Assembly (NCBI GenBank): GCA_025800305.1
Contig: JAOXRY010000064.1
Coordinates: forward strand, 1 to 8,710
Direction of reading: 5' to 3'
Origin: Campylobacterales bacterium
GTDB taxonomy: Bacteria > Campylobacterota > Campylobacteria > Campylobacterales > SZUA-545
Length of the DNA stretch: 8,710 bases
Shown here: positions 1 through 6,577 of the stretch, piece by piece
Layout: the number at the start of each line of letters is the position of its first letter
Numbering within the stretch: the stretch's first letter is position 1
Notes under the pieces: model-generated
Databases searched by the model: none
Told to the model about the DNA's origin: nothing
The model's input: only the letters and a program-made list of their open reading frames with translations
Program-made: the position numbers and the translations under genes

Positions 1-204
1 TTCCGATCTCACTTGGAGCAAAGTGATGGTCTTTGGATTGATACCCATGGAATGAAAGTCAAAGAGGATGTTTGGGATCTTTTAGAGTACATGTTAAAAC
101 AGAAAAAAGCTCCTGTTTTACTAGAACGTGACAACAATATCCCATCACTCAAAGCTCTAATGAGAGAAGTTGATAAATCGAAAGAGATCTATGAGAGAGT
201 TTAA
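1..204 (+). CDS. bufB: DUF692/MNIO family enzyme, C-terminal fragment (BufB-like)
   Basis: This is the last 67 codons of a gene entering from the left, ending in TAA at 202-204. The reading LWIDTHG, followed by a VWDLLEY helix and then PVLLERDNNIP, matches the C-terminal end of DUF692 proteins, where an I-D-[ST]-H motif and a 'PTLIEWD..IP' strand close the TIM-barrel. Members (MbnB, TglH, BufB) are multinuclear iron oxygenases that modify cysteine residues in ribosomally made peptides. The next gene is a DUF2063 protein, the usual partner in bufferin-type operons, which favours BufB over a stand-alone DUF692 protein. The catalytic core and precursor peptide gene are outside the window, so the substrate is unknown. 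The first three codons (FRS) are doubtful: bases 1-9 equal an Illumina adapter end, and the family usually has Ala-Gly just before the His encoded at 10-12. Confidence 0.8.
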   Translation, partial: FRSHLEQSDGLWIDTHGMKVKEDVWDLLEYMLKQKKAPVLLERDNNIPSLKALMREVDKSKEIYERV

Positions 205-850
205 CATTGAAAAAGATTTTATTAATAAAGTAAGAGATATTGAGACCAATAAAACGAACTCACATAGAGTCTATGAAGATCTGGTAAAACACCGTTTTGT
301 TGAAGTGATTTCCAGCTGTTATCCAAAGTTTGTCTCTATGATTAGCGAAGAGAAGTTATACTTTCTCATTAAAGAGTTCATCAAAGACAAACCAAAAACT
401 CCTTACATCTGGCAATCACCAAAAGAGTTTTATAACTTTGTAAAAGATAAAAAACTTGTAACGAAACTAAGCCAACTTCAAACAATGGACTTTGAACTAA
501 TCGAACTAGATCTCTACGTCAATCAAAACAGACATAAGACCAAAAAATTCAACTGGAAAACAAGATATAAACTTTCCAAAACAGCCAAAATTAAAAGATA
601 TAACTTTGATGTAATAAACACACAACCTAAAAAAGAGTCTTTTGTTTTAATGTATCAAGATCCAAAAGATTATGAGGTTTATCATTTCGAGATTACAAAA
701 TTTATGTACTATTTTTTGAGATCTTTAAACTCTAATACTCCACTTAAAGCATTAAAATTTTTATCTCATAGGTTTAAAATTGACTTGAAAGAAACTAAAG
801 AGCTTATGAAAAAAGGACTAGAAGAACTCTCTTTTTTAGGAGTTATCTAA
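191..850 (+). CDS. bufC: DUF2063 family protein, putative MNIO partner (BufC-like)
   Basis: This 219-residue protein has no signal peptide or membrane segment. Residues about 26-85 (VYEDLVKHRFVEVISSCYP, then a helix, then KTPYIWQSPKEFYNFV) follow the DUF2063 N-terminal pattern: a helix ending in [FY]P, a 'fi...pp.sp' turn and a 'F..F' helix. The C-terminal part (about 165-219) is rich in Leu, Lys and Phe and could be the helical region that recognises the leader peptide in HvfC/BufC proteins; that role is inferred from the family. I chose ATG 191 over an in-frame TTG at 170 because AAAGAG (181-186) sits just upstream. The gene overlaps the MNIO stop by 14 bases, so the two are probably translationally coupled. 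In bufferin systems such a protein presents the Cys-containing precursor to the MNIO enzyme. The protein is very basic and diverged, so the assignment is firm at family level only. Confidence 0.72.
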   Translation: MREFNIEKDFINKVRDIETNKTNSHRVYEDLVKHRFVEVISSCYPKFVSMISEEKLYFLIKEFIKDKPKTPYIWQSPKEFYNFVKDKKLVTKLSQLQTMDFELIELDLYVNQNRHKTKKFNWKTRYKLSKTAKIKRYNFDVINTQPKKESFVLMYQDPKDYEVYHFEITKFMYYFLRSLNSNTPLKALKFLSHRFKIDLKETKELMKKGLEELSFLGVI

Positions 851-863
851 CATAGATATTACA

Positions 864-880
864 GGACTTTTGGGGACTTT
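864..880 (+). repeat. Short direct repeat GGACTTT x2, 10 bases apart
   Basis: GGACTTT occurs at 864-870 and 874-880, one helical turn apart, in the 69-base gap between the bufC-like gene and ribBA. Such spacing could suit a regulator dimer, but two 7-mers in AT-rich DNA may be chance. I see no FMN riboswitch, convincing promoter or terminator in this gap. Confidence 0.25.
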
Positions 881-919
881 ATGGCAAAATAAGCTTTTAA
901 ATATATTAAGGTTTTATAA

Positions 920-1948
920 ATGTCAAAAAGTGAACAAAGAGTTTTAGAAGCTATCAAAGCCATTAGAAATGGTGAGATGATTATTATGATTGATGATGAG
1001 GATAGAGAAAATGAGGGAGATCTTGTTTATGCTGCCACGTTTAGTACTCCTGAAAAAGTAAATTTTTTAATCACAGAAGCAAAAGGTCTTATCTGTGTTA
1101 CCTTAGAAAAAGAGATTGCTAATAAATTAGATCTAAATCCAATGGTACAAACAAATACAGACACCCACGGAACAGCATTTACAGTTTCTGTTGACGCTGT
1201 ACAAACGACAACGGGCATTTCTGCTCCTGAAAGAGATATGACAATCAAACTTCTTGCAGACCCTTTAGCAAAACCTGCTGATTTTCAAAGACCAGGGCAT
1301 ATTTTTCCACTAATTGCAAAAGATGGTGGTGTTCTTGTTAGAACTGGTCATACAGAGGGGGCTACAGATATTTGTAAAATGGCTGGGCTTACTGGGGCTG
1401 GTGTTATTTGTGAAATCATCAAAGAAGATGGAACAATGGCAAGAAGAGATGATTTAGAGATCTTTGGTGAAAAGCACGGGCTGAAAACAGTTTTTATTGC
1501 TGACATGATTGAGTATAGATTAAAAAGAGAGTCTCTTGTAAAAGTTGCAGATCCAGAAGAGTGTGAATTCTTAGGATATAAAGTTAACAAACAGATCGCA
1601 ACAGATCACAAGAACAGACAACATACAGTATATACTTTTGGCGAAGTAAAAACATCTACACCTGTGAAATTTCATATTGTTGGAGACGACTTAAAGTTTT
1701 TACAAAACAAAGACAAATACAACGGGATGATTGGTGCTTGTAAGTATCTTGATGTTAACGGTGGTGTTTTAATCTTTATGGATGTTACAAATACAGAAGA
1801 GGAAGCTACTAAAGATTTTGGTATTGGTGCTCAGATCTTACACGAACTAGGTGTAAAAGAGATCTCACTTCTTACAACTAAAAAACAAGATTTTATTGCT
1901 GTCAGTGGATTTGGTCTTGAATTAAAAGAAGAGATTGTAATTCAATAA
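920..1948 (+). CDS. ribBA: Bifunctional-type riboflavin protein RibBA with degenerate RibA domain
   Basis: Residues 1 to about 203 form a complete 3,4-dihydroxy-2-butanone 4-phosphate synthase, which converts ribulose 5-phosphate to the four-carbon riboflavin precursor in the cytoplasm. The acidic metal and substrate loop DDEDRENEGD is at 25-34, RPGHIFPL at 124-131, and RTGHTE at 141-146 with the metal-binding His144. Residues about 205-342 resemble GTP cyclohydrolase II only in the end segment DFGIGAQILHELGVKEISLLT style (from 299). The zinc-binding triple-Cys motif (only Cys215 and Cys274 remain, wrongly spaced) and the EGRGIGL-type loop are absent, and the protein is 342 rather than about 400 residues. 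GTP cyclohydrolase activity is therefore unlikely; the H. pylori RibBA likewise lacks it, and a separate RibA would be needed. The ATG has AAGG at 908-911. No FMN riboswitch is seen in the short upstream gap. Confidence 0.93.
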   Translation: MSKSEQRVLEAIKAIRNGEMIIMIDDEDRENEGDLVYAATFSTPEKVNFLITEAKGLICVTLEKEIANKLDLNPMVQTNTDTHGTAFTVSVDAVQTTTGISAPERDMTIKLLADPLAKPADFQRPGHIFPLIAKDGGVLVRTGHTEGATDICKMAGLTGAGVICEIIKEDGTMARRDDLEIFGEKHGLKTVFIADMIEYRLKRESLVKVADPEECEFLGYKVNKQIATDHKNRQHTVYTFGEVKTSTPVKFHIVGDDLKFLQNKDKYNGMIGACKYLDVNGGVLIFMDVTNTEEEATKDFGIGAQILHELGVKEISLLTTKKQDFIAVSGFGLELKEEIVIQ

Positions 1949-1967
1949 GTAGTTTTATTCTACTTGT
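1945..1967 (+). other. AT-rich hairpin between ribBA stop and kinase ribosome binding site
   Basis: AAGTAG (1947-1952) and CTACTT (1960-1965) form a 6-bp stem around the loop TTTTATT. An A-U pair and a G-U pair (1945/1967, 1946/1966) can extend it to 8 bp. It begins inside the ribBA stop region and ends 8 bases before the kinase Shine-Dalgarno. No U-tract follows, so it is not a classical terminator. It could be an RNA-processing or attenuation element, or chance. Confidence 0.35.
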
Positions 1968-1975
1968 CACATAAA

Positions 1976-1985
1976 AAGGAAGAGG
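1976..1985 (+). promoter_or_regulatory. Ribosome binding site that fixes the kinase start
   Basis: AAGGAAGAGG contains AAGGA seven bases before ATG 1988. An in-frame TTG at 1964 lies upstream of this site and has no comparable site of its own, so translation most likely starts at 1988. Confidence 0.75.
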
Positions 1986-1987
1986 TA

Positions 1988-4900
1988 ATGTCAAATTTTG
2001 GAATTAAAGCGAAGATGATCTTCATCTTTGTAGTCATTAAAGTTCTGCCTCTTCTTCTTATTGCTTATGTTTCTGTTGAAGGAACAAAACAGCTAAACGA
2101 ATATTTCTTATCAAACACAAAATCTATTTTTGATAAAGGGAAAAAAGTCTTAAAAGAGACAGCAGACAGTGCTATTTCTGATAGTATAGAAGCACTAGAT
2201 AAAAAGTCTCAAGACTCCATTGAGAAACTCTCTTTTATGTTAGCAACAAAAGTTGCTGATTTCCTCTATGAAAGAGATAGTGATTTACTTTTTCTTTCAA
2301 AAATGCCAATAAATCAAAAAACACTTCATGAGTTTTATAAAAGTAAAAATAGAGATATCTTAATCCATGAACCATATATTTATGATGATACAACCCATAA
2401 ATGGATCAGTAGTAAAAAACCAACAAGAATCCAAAGAGAAAAAACAACAGCAGATCTAAAAGATAACGAGAAAAAATTTCACTACATAGATCCAATCAAG
2501 TTAAACTCTAAGACTATCCCCCTTTATAAGGAAATAAGCTATTTTGATTTAAAGGGAAAAGAGATCTATAAGATCTCTTCCATTGATAAAAGAAAAAAAG
2601 ACATTTCTAAAAAAAGAAATACATATATCAGATCTGAAACCTATTTTCAAGAGATCAAAAATCTAAATAAAGGTGAAATCTATGTTTCTGATGTAATTGG
2701 TGCTTATGTAAAAAGTAATATGATAGGAACATTCACCAAACCAAAAAGTAAAAAATCAGGTCTAGAATTTAAGCCAGAAGAACACGGCTATGCAGGAATA
2801 GAAAATCCTGTAGGAAAAAGGTTTGATGGGATAATGAGATTTGTAACTCCTGTTTATAAAAATGGGAAAAAAAGAGGCTATCTCTCTTTAGCACTAGATC
2901 ATAGGCATTTAATGGAATTTACAGATACTTTTAATCCTGTAGATGCTGATGTCAAACAGAATATTTCAGATGCTGGAGCTGGAAATTACGCTTTTATGTG
3001 GGATCATAAGTCCCGTTCTATTTCCCATCCAAGAGACTATTTTATCGCAGGTTTTGATCCAAAAACAGGAGAGAGAGTTGCCCCTTGGATTAGTAAGGAT
3101 ATTGCTGATAAATTTAAAGAGTCTAAAGGAAAAGATCTTAATAAATTTTTAGAAAACTATCCTACCTACGAAAACCAATCACTACAAAAAAAACCAAATA
3201 TTGCCCAAATAAAAGGAAGTGGACAAATCGCTTTAGACTGTAGATATGTCAACTTTGCACCTCAGTGTCAAGGATGGAAACAGCTTGTTGAAAATGGTGG
3301 TTATGGATCTTTTGTAATCTTTTGGAGTAAGGTTTGGAAGCTTTCAACAGCTGCTGCAATTCCTTACTACACAGGAAGGTTTGGAAAGAGTAAGATGGGA
3401 TTTGGTTTTATTACTATTGGAGCTAATGTTGAAGAGTTTCACAGTGCAGCAAACAAAACAAAGCAGAAAGTAAATACCATTTTAAATCAGCAAACTAACA
3501 TCATGAAAAAAACCATTGATGATGGAAAAAATTTCATGACTGCTTCCACAAAAAAGATTGTAAATGAGCTGACTGTTTATACAGGAATCATGGTGATTAT
3601 TGTTATATTCATTGCTATCTGGATGTCAAACTATATCACTGGGAAAATCAACAATCTTGTCAAAGGAACTAGTAAGTTTGCCAATAATGAAATGGACTAT
3701 CGTATTGATATTACCTCAGATGATGAAATTGGAGCATTGGAGCGTTCTTTTAATGAAATGGCTGAAAAAATAAGTAAGCTTATTAATAAACAAAAAAATC
3801 TTAACGAACACCTTGAAGATATTGTTGAAAAAAGAACAAAAGAGTTAACTGTAACAAATCAAAAAATCAGAGATCTTCTTGATCACTCTGAAGAAGGGTT
3901 TCTATCTTTTAGCGAAGATCTTGTTATTAGTAACCAATACTCAAAAGAGTGTACTAAGTTTTTTACAGGGGATATCAGTGGTCAAGATTTTGGAAATCTT
4001 CTCTTTCCAAACGACCAGCACAAAAGAGACTTTTTTGATGACACTTTTACAAAACTGGCAAAAGAGACAAGCAAATTAAAAATAGATCTTATTCTCTCTC
4101 TTTTACAAAAAGACTTTATACTTAATGGAAGATCTGTTGAGCTTAGATACAAAGTACTAGGTGGCGGAAACTTTATGACTATTATCACAGATGTAACAGA
4201 TAAGAAAATTTTGGAAGCTAAAATTCAAAAAGAGCACAAGACTCTTCAGATGATTGTCTCAACTGTAACCAATAAAAGTGAATTTTTTGATCTTTATGAC
4301 TCTTACAAAAACTTTATTTCACAACGTTCTGAACTTATTGACAAAGAGAAAACTCCTTTTAATAACATCTCTAAAATCTATAGAGACATCCATACTTTTA
4401 AAGGACTTTTTTCTCAAAAGAACTTTTTAGAAACCCCTATGAATCTTCATCAACTAGAGGAGAAGATCTCAAAACTTCTAGAAACTCAAACAAGTACAAA
4501 TAAAGAACTTTCACAACTTTTGGTAAATTGTAATCTAGAAGAATATTTTGAAAAAGATTTAAAGGTCATCAAAGAGATCTTAGGAGAAAACTTCTTCAAT
4601 GAAAGACACAAAATAGAGATTGATGAGAAGACAATCGACAAGATTGAAGATATGGTAAGAAACTTTACAAAAAATCATAAAGATTCTAAAGAGTGTCTTG
4701 TGGTTATTGAAAGCTTAGAGAAACTAAAAGCCAAACCTTTTGTAGATCTTTTCTCCTCTTATCCAAAACTTGTAGAACAGATTAGCACCAGACTAAAAAA
4801 ATCCATCTATCCTCTTCATATTGTGGGAGATGAAACAATTATAGTTAGTGAAATTTACAAACCACTTGTCAAATCTTTCATCCATATTTTTAGAAATAGT

Positions 4901-5296
4901 GTAGATCACGGTATCGAATCTAGTGAAGAGAGAGTTGAAAAAAATAAAAGCGAATCAGGAACAATCAGCTGTATTATCAAAGAGGAAAAAGAGAGATACC
5001 ATATTCTTATCGGTGATGATGGAAGAGGAATCGATATTGAAGCAGTAAAAAGAAAAGCCATAGAAAAAGATCTTTTTTTAGAAGATGAGTTAACAGAAAT
5101 CAATGATGAAACTCTTGTTGATATTATTTTTAGTGATAGCTTTACAACAAAAGATAATGTTTCAGATTTTTCTGGTAGAGGGATTGGTCTTGCTGCTGTT
5201 AAAAATGAAGTAGAAAAACTAGGAGGAGAGATTGTCCTTAAAACAAAAAATCATATAGGGACAACTTTCCACTTTTATATACCGAAAGTAGATTAA
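1988..5296 (+). CDS. Membrane sensor kinase: Cache-HAMP-PAS-Hpt-CheA-like ATPase
   Basis: This 1102-residue inner-membrane protein senses outside and signals inside. TM1 is at 10-29. A roughly 500-residue periplasmic region resembles a large double-Cache sensor, with MWDH and SHPRDYFI motifs and Cys418/Cys427 in a LDCRYVNFAPQC block. TM2 is at about 530-548, HAMP at 549-603, a coiled coil at about 600-630 and PAS at 628-738. An Hpt domain carries the phospho-acceptor His802 (IHTFKG). A CheA-type catalytic domain follows, with N box HIFRNSVDHGIE (966-977), G1 GDDGRGID (1009-1016) and G2 GRGIGL (1063-1068). It ends soon after the ATPase fold, so there is no CheW-binding P5 domain and no attached receiver; coupling to chemoreceptor arrays is unlikely. 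It presumably phosphorylates His802 and passes the phosphate to a separate receiver. Candidates are the OmpR-type regulator at 5885-6577 and the CheY at 7509-7874. The ligand is unknown. Confidence 0.9.
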   Translation: MSNFGIKAKMIFIFVVIKVLPLLLIAYVSVEGTKQLNEYFLSNTKSIFDKGKKVLKETADSAISDSIEALDKKSQDSIEKLSFMLATKVADFLYERDSDLLFLSKMPINQKTLHEFYKSKNRDILIHEPYIYDDTTHKWISSKKPTRIQREKTTADLKDNEKKFHYIDPIKLNSKTIPLYKEISYFDLKGKEIYKISSIDKRKKDISKKRNTYIRSETYFQEIKNLNKGEIYVSDVIGAYVKSNMIGTFTKPKSKKSGLEFKPEEHGYAGIENPVGKRFDGIMRFVTPVYKNGKKRGYLSLALDHRHLMEFTDTFNPVDADVKQNISDAGAGNYAFMWDHKSRSISHPRDYFIAGFDPKTGERVAPWISKDIADKFKESKGKDLNKFLENYPTYENQSLQKKPNIAQIKGSGQIALDCRYVNFAPQCQGWKQLVENGGYGSFVIFWSKVWKLSTAAAIPYYTGRFGKSKMGFGFITIGANVEEFHSAANKTKQKVNTILNQQTNIMKKTIDDGKNFMTASTKKIVNELTVYTGIMVIIVIFIAIWMSNYITGKINNLVKGTSKFANNEMDYRIDITSDDEIGALERSFNEMAEKISKLINKQKNLNEHLEDIVEKRTKELTVTNQKIRDLLDHSEEGFLSFSEDLVISNQYSKECTKFFTGDISGQDFGNLLFPNDQHKRDFFDDTFTKLAKETSKLKIDLILSLLQKDFILNGRSVELRYKVLGGGNFMTIITDVTDKKILEAKIQKEHKTLQMIVSTVTNKSEFFDLYDSYKNFISQRSELIDKEKTPFNNISKIYRDIHTFKGLFSQKNFLETPMNLHQLEEKISKLLETQTSTNKELSQLLVNCNLEEYFEKDLKVIKEILGENFFNERHKIEIDEKTIDKIEDMVRNFTKNHKDSKECLVVIESLEKLKAKPFVDLFSSYPKLVEQISTRLKKSIYPLHIVGDETIIVSEIYKPLVKSFIHIFRNSVDHGIESSEERVEKNKSESGTISCIIKEEKERYHILIGDDGRGIDIEAVKRKAIEKDLFLEDELTEINDETLVDIIFSDSFTTKDNVSDFSGRGIGLAAVKNEVEKLGGEIVLKTKNHIGTTFHFYIPKVD

Positions 5297-5667
5297 TGAA
5301 AATCAGAATTTATTACGAAGATACAGATGTTGGTGGTGTTGTTTACCACGCCAACTACTTAAAATTTTGTGAACGTGCTAGAAGCGAAGCATTTTTTCAA
5401 GTAGGAAAAAGTCCAGAGACAAAAGATGGACATTTTCTTGTGAAAAATATGAATCTTGACTATATTGAACCTGCACTATTAGGAGATCTGATAGAGGTTA
5501 AAACAGAACTTATAGGTTTTAAAGGTGCATCTTTCTCTTTAACTCAGACAATTTTTAAAGAAAATAGAGAAATTTTCAAAGCTTCTATGACAATTGTTTT
5601 TATTGAAAACAAAAGACCAAAACGAATACCTTTAGATCTAAAAGAGGATCTTCTCCAACTATTTTAA
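5296..5667 (+). CDS. ybgC: YbgC/4HBT family acyl-CoA thioesterase
   Basis: This 123-residue single hotdog-fold protein begins with IYYEDTDVGGVVYHANYLKF. That is the YbgC signature containing the catalytic Asp11 and the His18/Asn20 strand, followed by the CERARSE helix. Family members hydrolyse short- or long-chain acyl-CoA in the cytoplasm; E. coli YbgC sits with Tol-Pal genes, and H. pylori has a close homologue acting on acyl-CoAs. Length is normal, slightly shorter than the usual 130-135. Its ATG shares one base with the kinase TAA (TAATG), and there is no strong Shine-Dalgarno, so translation probably depends on ribosomes ending on the kinase gene. No tol or pal genes are visible here. 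Its place inside a signalling operon is unusual; it may be incidental co-transcription. Confidence 0.92.
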   Translation: MKIRIYYEDTDVGGVVYHANYLKFCERARSEAFFQVGKSPETKDGHFLVKNMNLDYIEPALLGDLIEVKTELIGFKGASFSLTQTIFKENREIFKASMTIVFIENKRPKRIPLDLKEDLLQLF

Positions 5668-5688
5668 ATAAAGAGAGATTTTAGAGAG

Positions 5689-5714
5689 AATAGTTTACTA
5701 AAATAATAACTATT
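5689..5714 (+). repeat. Inverted repeat AATAGTT/AACTATT upstream of the small ORF
   Basis: AATAGTT at 5689-5695 and AACTATT at 5708-5714 form a perfect 7-bp inverted repeat with a 12-base spacer, in the 70-base gap after the thioesterase. It could be an operator or a weak hairpin. The stem is almost all A-U, so it is not a credible terminator. I see no clear -35/-10 pair around it. Confidence 0.35.
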
Positions 5715-5737
5715 ATCTTCAACCAAAGGTTTAAACT

Positions 5738-5881
5738 ATGACTTTAGAGTTCTCTTTCTTGATATTATTTATTATAGTAACTTTAATGTTTGTAAGAAAA
5801 TTAAAGAAAAAACCTAAGTTAGACGATGGAATTTCCTATCAAGTTATTGACTATGTTAACACAAGAACAAATCTAAGGTAA
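5738..5881 (+). CDS. Small single-pass membrane protein, 47 residues, unknown function
   Basis: I do not recognise this protein. It starts at ATG 5738 with AAAGG at 5725-5729 (8-base spacing) and stops at TAA 5879-5881. Residues 5-19 are strongly hydrophobic (FSFLILFIIVTLMFV) and are followed by the basic stretch RKLKKKPK. By the positive-inside rule this predicts a short outside N-terminus and a cytoplasmic tail of about 27 residues (from Arg20). There is no Cys lipobox and no signal-peptide cleavage site. Its last codons contain the Shine-Dalgarno of the response regulator gene, which starts three bases after its stop, so the two are likely translated together. A regulatory role towards the kinase or regulator is guesswork. 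The ORF could also be a translated leader, but the ribosome site, the membrane segment and the tight packing support a real gene. Confidence 0.6.
   Translation: MTLEFSFLILFIIVTLMFVRKLKKKPKLDDGISYQVIDYVNTRTNLR
5875..5878 (+). promoter_or_regulatory. Ribosome binding site supporting the TTG start
   Basis: AAGG lies six bases before TTG 5885, inside the last two codons of the small membrane ORF. No ATG or GTG precedes the receiver domain in this frame, so this site decides the start. Confidence 0.6.
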
Positions 5882-5884
5882 AAA

Positions 5885-6577
5885 TTGAAAAAAGAGACCC
5901 TTAATATTCTTAAAACCTTAAGACTTTTAATTGTTGAAGATGATGTAAACATTCTTCAAACCTATAAAAAGTTTTTCTCTTTATACTTTGATTTAGTCCT
6001 TGATGCTGCCAATGGTGACGAGGCTATAAAACTTTACCAACAAGATAAGCCAGATGTTATTATTACAGATGTTGTCATGCCTGTTATGGATGGACTAAGC
6101 TTTACTAACTTTATCCGAGAATTTAATGATAATATTCCAATAATCGCTATCAGTGCTTTTACCGAAAAGGAGACTTTAGTAGGACTGATTCCAAATAATC
6201 TTGTAGCATACTTGGAAAAGCCTGTTCAATTTGAAGAATTAAAAAAAGTCTTGGAAAAATGTGTTCAAAAAATCATAGACAATGGACTTATTGAATACAG
6301 GCTTAGTCAAAATACAATATATTCCCACTCTAAAAAATCTTTTGTTGTTAAAAAGGAAGTTGTTCCTTTAACACCTAATGAAGTAAAGTTCATTGAACTT
6401 TTAATTGATAATAAAAATAAACTTGTAACTAAAGAGATGATAGAAAATATAGTTTACAATGGGGAGTATATGAGCACACCTGCGATTAATAATTTAGTTT
6501 CTAAAATTAGAAAAAAAATAGGAACTGATGGAAAAAGTATTATTACCATCAGCTCCTTAGGCTTTATGATCGTTTAA
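5885..6577 (+). CDS. OmpR/PhoB-type response regulator
   Basis: This 230-residue protein is a two-domain DNA-binding response regulator. The receiver (about 13-125) has the acidic pair Asp19/Asp20, phospho-acceptor Asp62 in TDVVMPVMDG, Ser90 in the switch position and Lys112 before Pro113. A linker leads to a winged-helix output domain (about 140-230), with PLTPNEVKFIELL as its first helix and a recognition region STPAINNLVSKIRKKIG. It should bind promoter DNA when phosphorylated. The start is TTG, consistent with modest expression or coupling to the small ORF three bases upstream. As the only DNA-binding regulator downstream of the Cache-HAMP-PAS-Hpt kinase in the same direction, it is the most likely output of that kinase, although CheA-like kinases more often pair with CheY-type receivers. 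Its target genes are not visible. Confidence 0.92.
   Translation: MKKETLNILKTLRLLIVEDDVNILQTYKKFFSLYFDLVLDAANGDEAIKLYQQDKPDVIITDVVMPVMDGLSFTNFIREFNDNIPIIAISAFTEKETLVGLIPNNLVAYLEKPVQFEELKKVLEKCVQKIIDNGLIEYRLSQNTIYSHSKKSFVVKKEVVPLTPNEVKFIELLIDNKNKLVTKEMIENIVYNGEYMSTPAINNLVSKIRKKIGTDGKSIITISSLGFMIV

Noticed and set aside
170..190. TTG 170 as start of the DUF2063 gene
   Set aside because: It would deepen the overlap with the MNIO gene and has a weaker ribosome site than ATG 191, and the added residues add nothing to the domain.
851..919. FMN riboswitch upstream of ribBA
   Set aside because: The gap is only 69 bases and lacks the conserved RFN-element segments.
1027..1590. Two minus-strand ORFs inside ribBA
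   Set aside because: They are antisense to well-conserved RibB motifs and have no features of real proteins.
2559..2579. 9-bp hairpin AAGAGATCT-ATA-AGATCTCTT in the kinase gene
   Set aside because: It is a perfect inverted repeat but lies within the periplasmic sensor coding sequence and is explained by two neighbouring AGATCT sites, so I list it under that finding rather than as a separate element.
2943..5103. Several short ORFs in other frames within the kinase gene
   Set aside because: The main frame is continuous with recognised domains from end to end; the others are compositional shadows.
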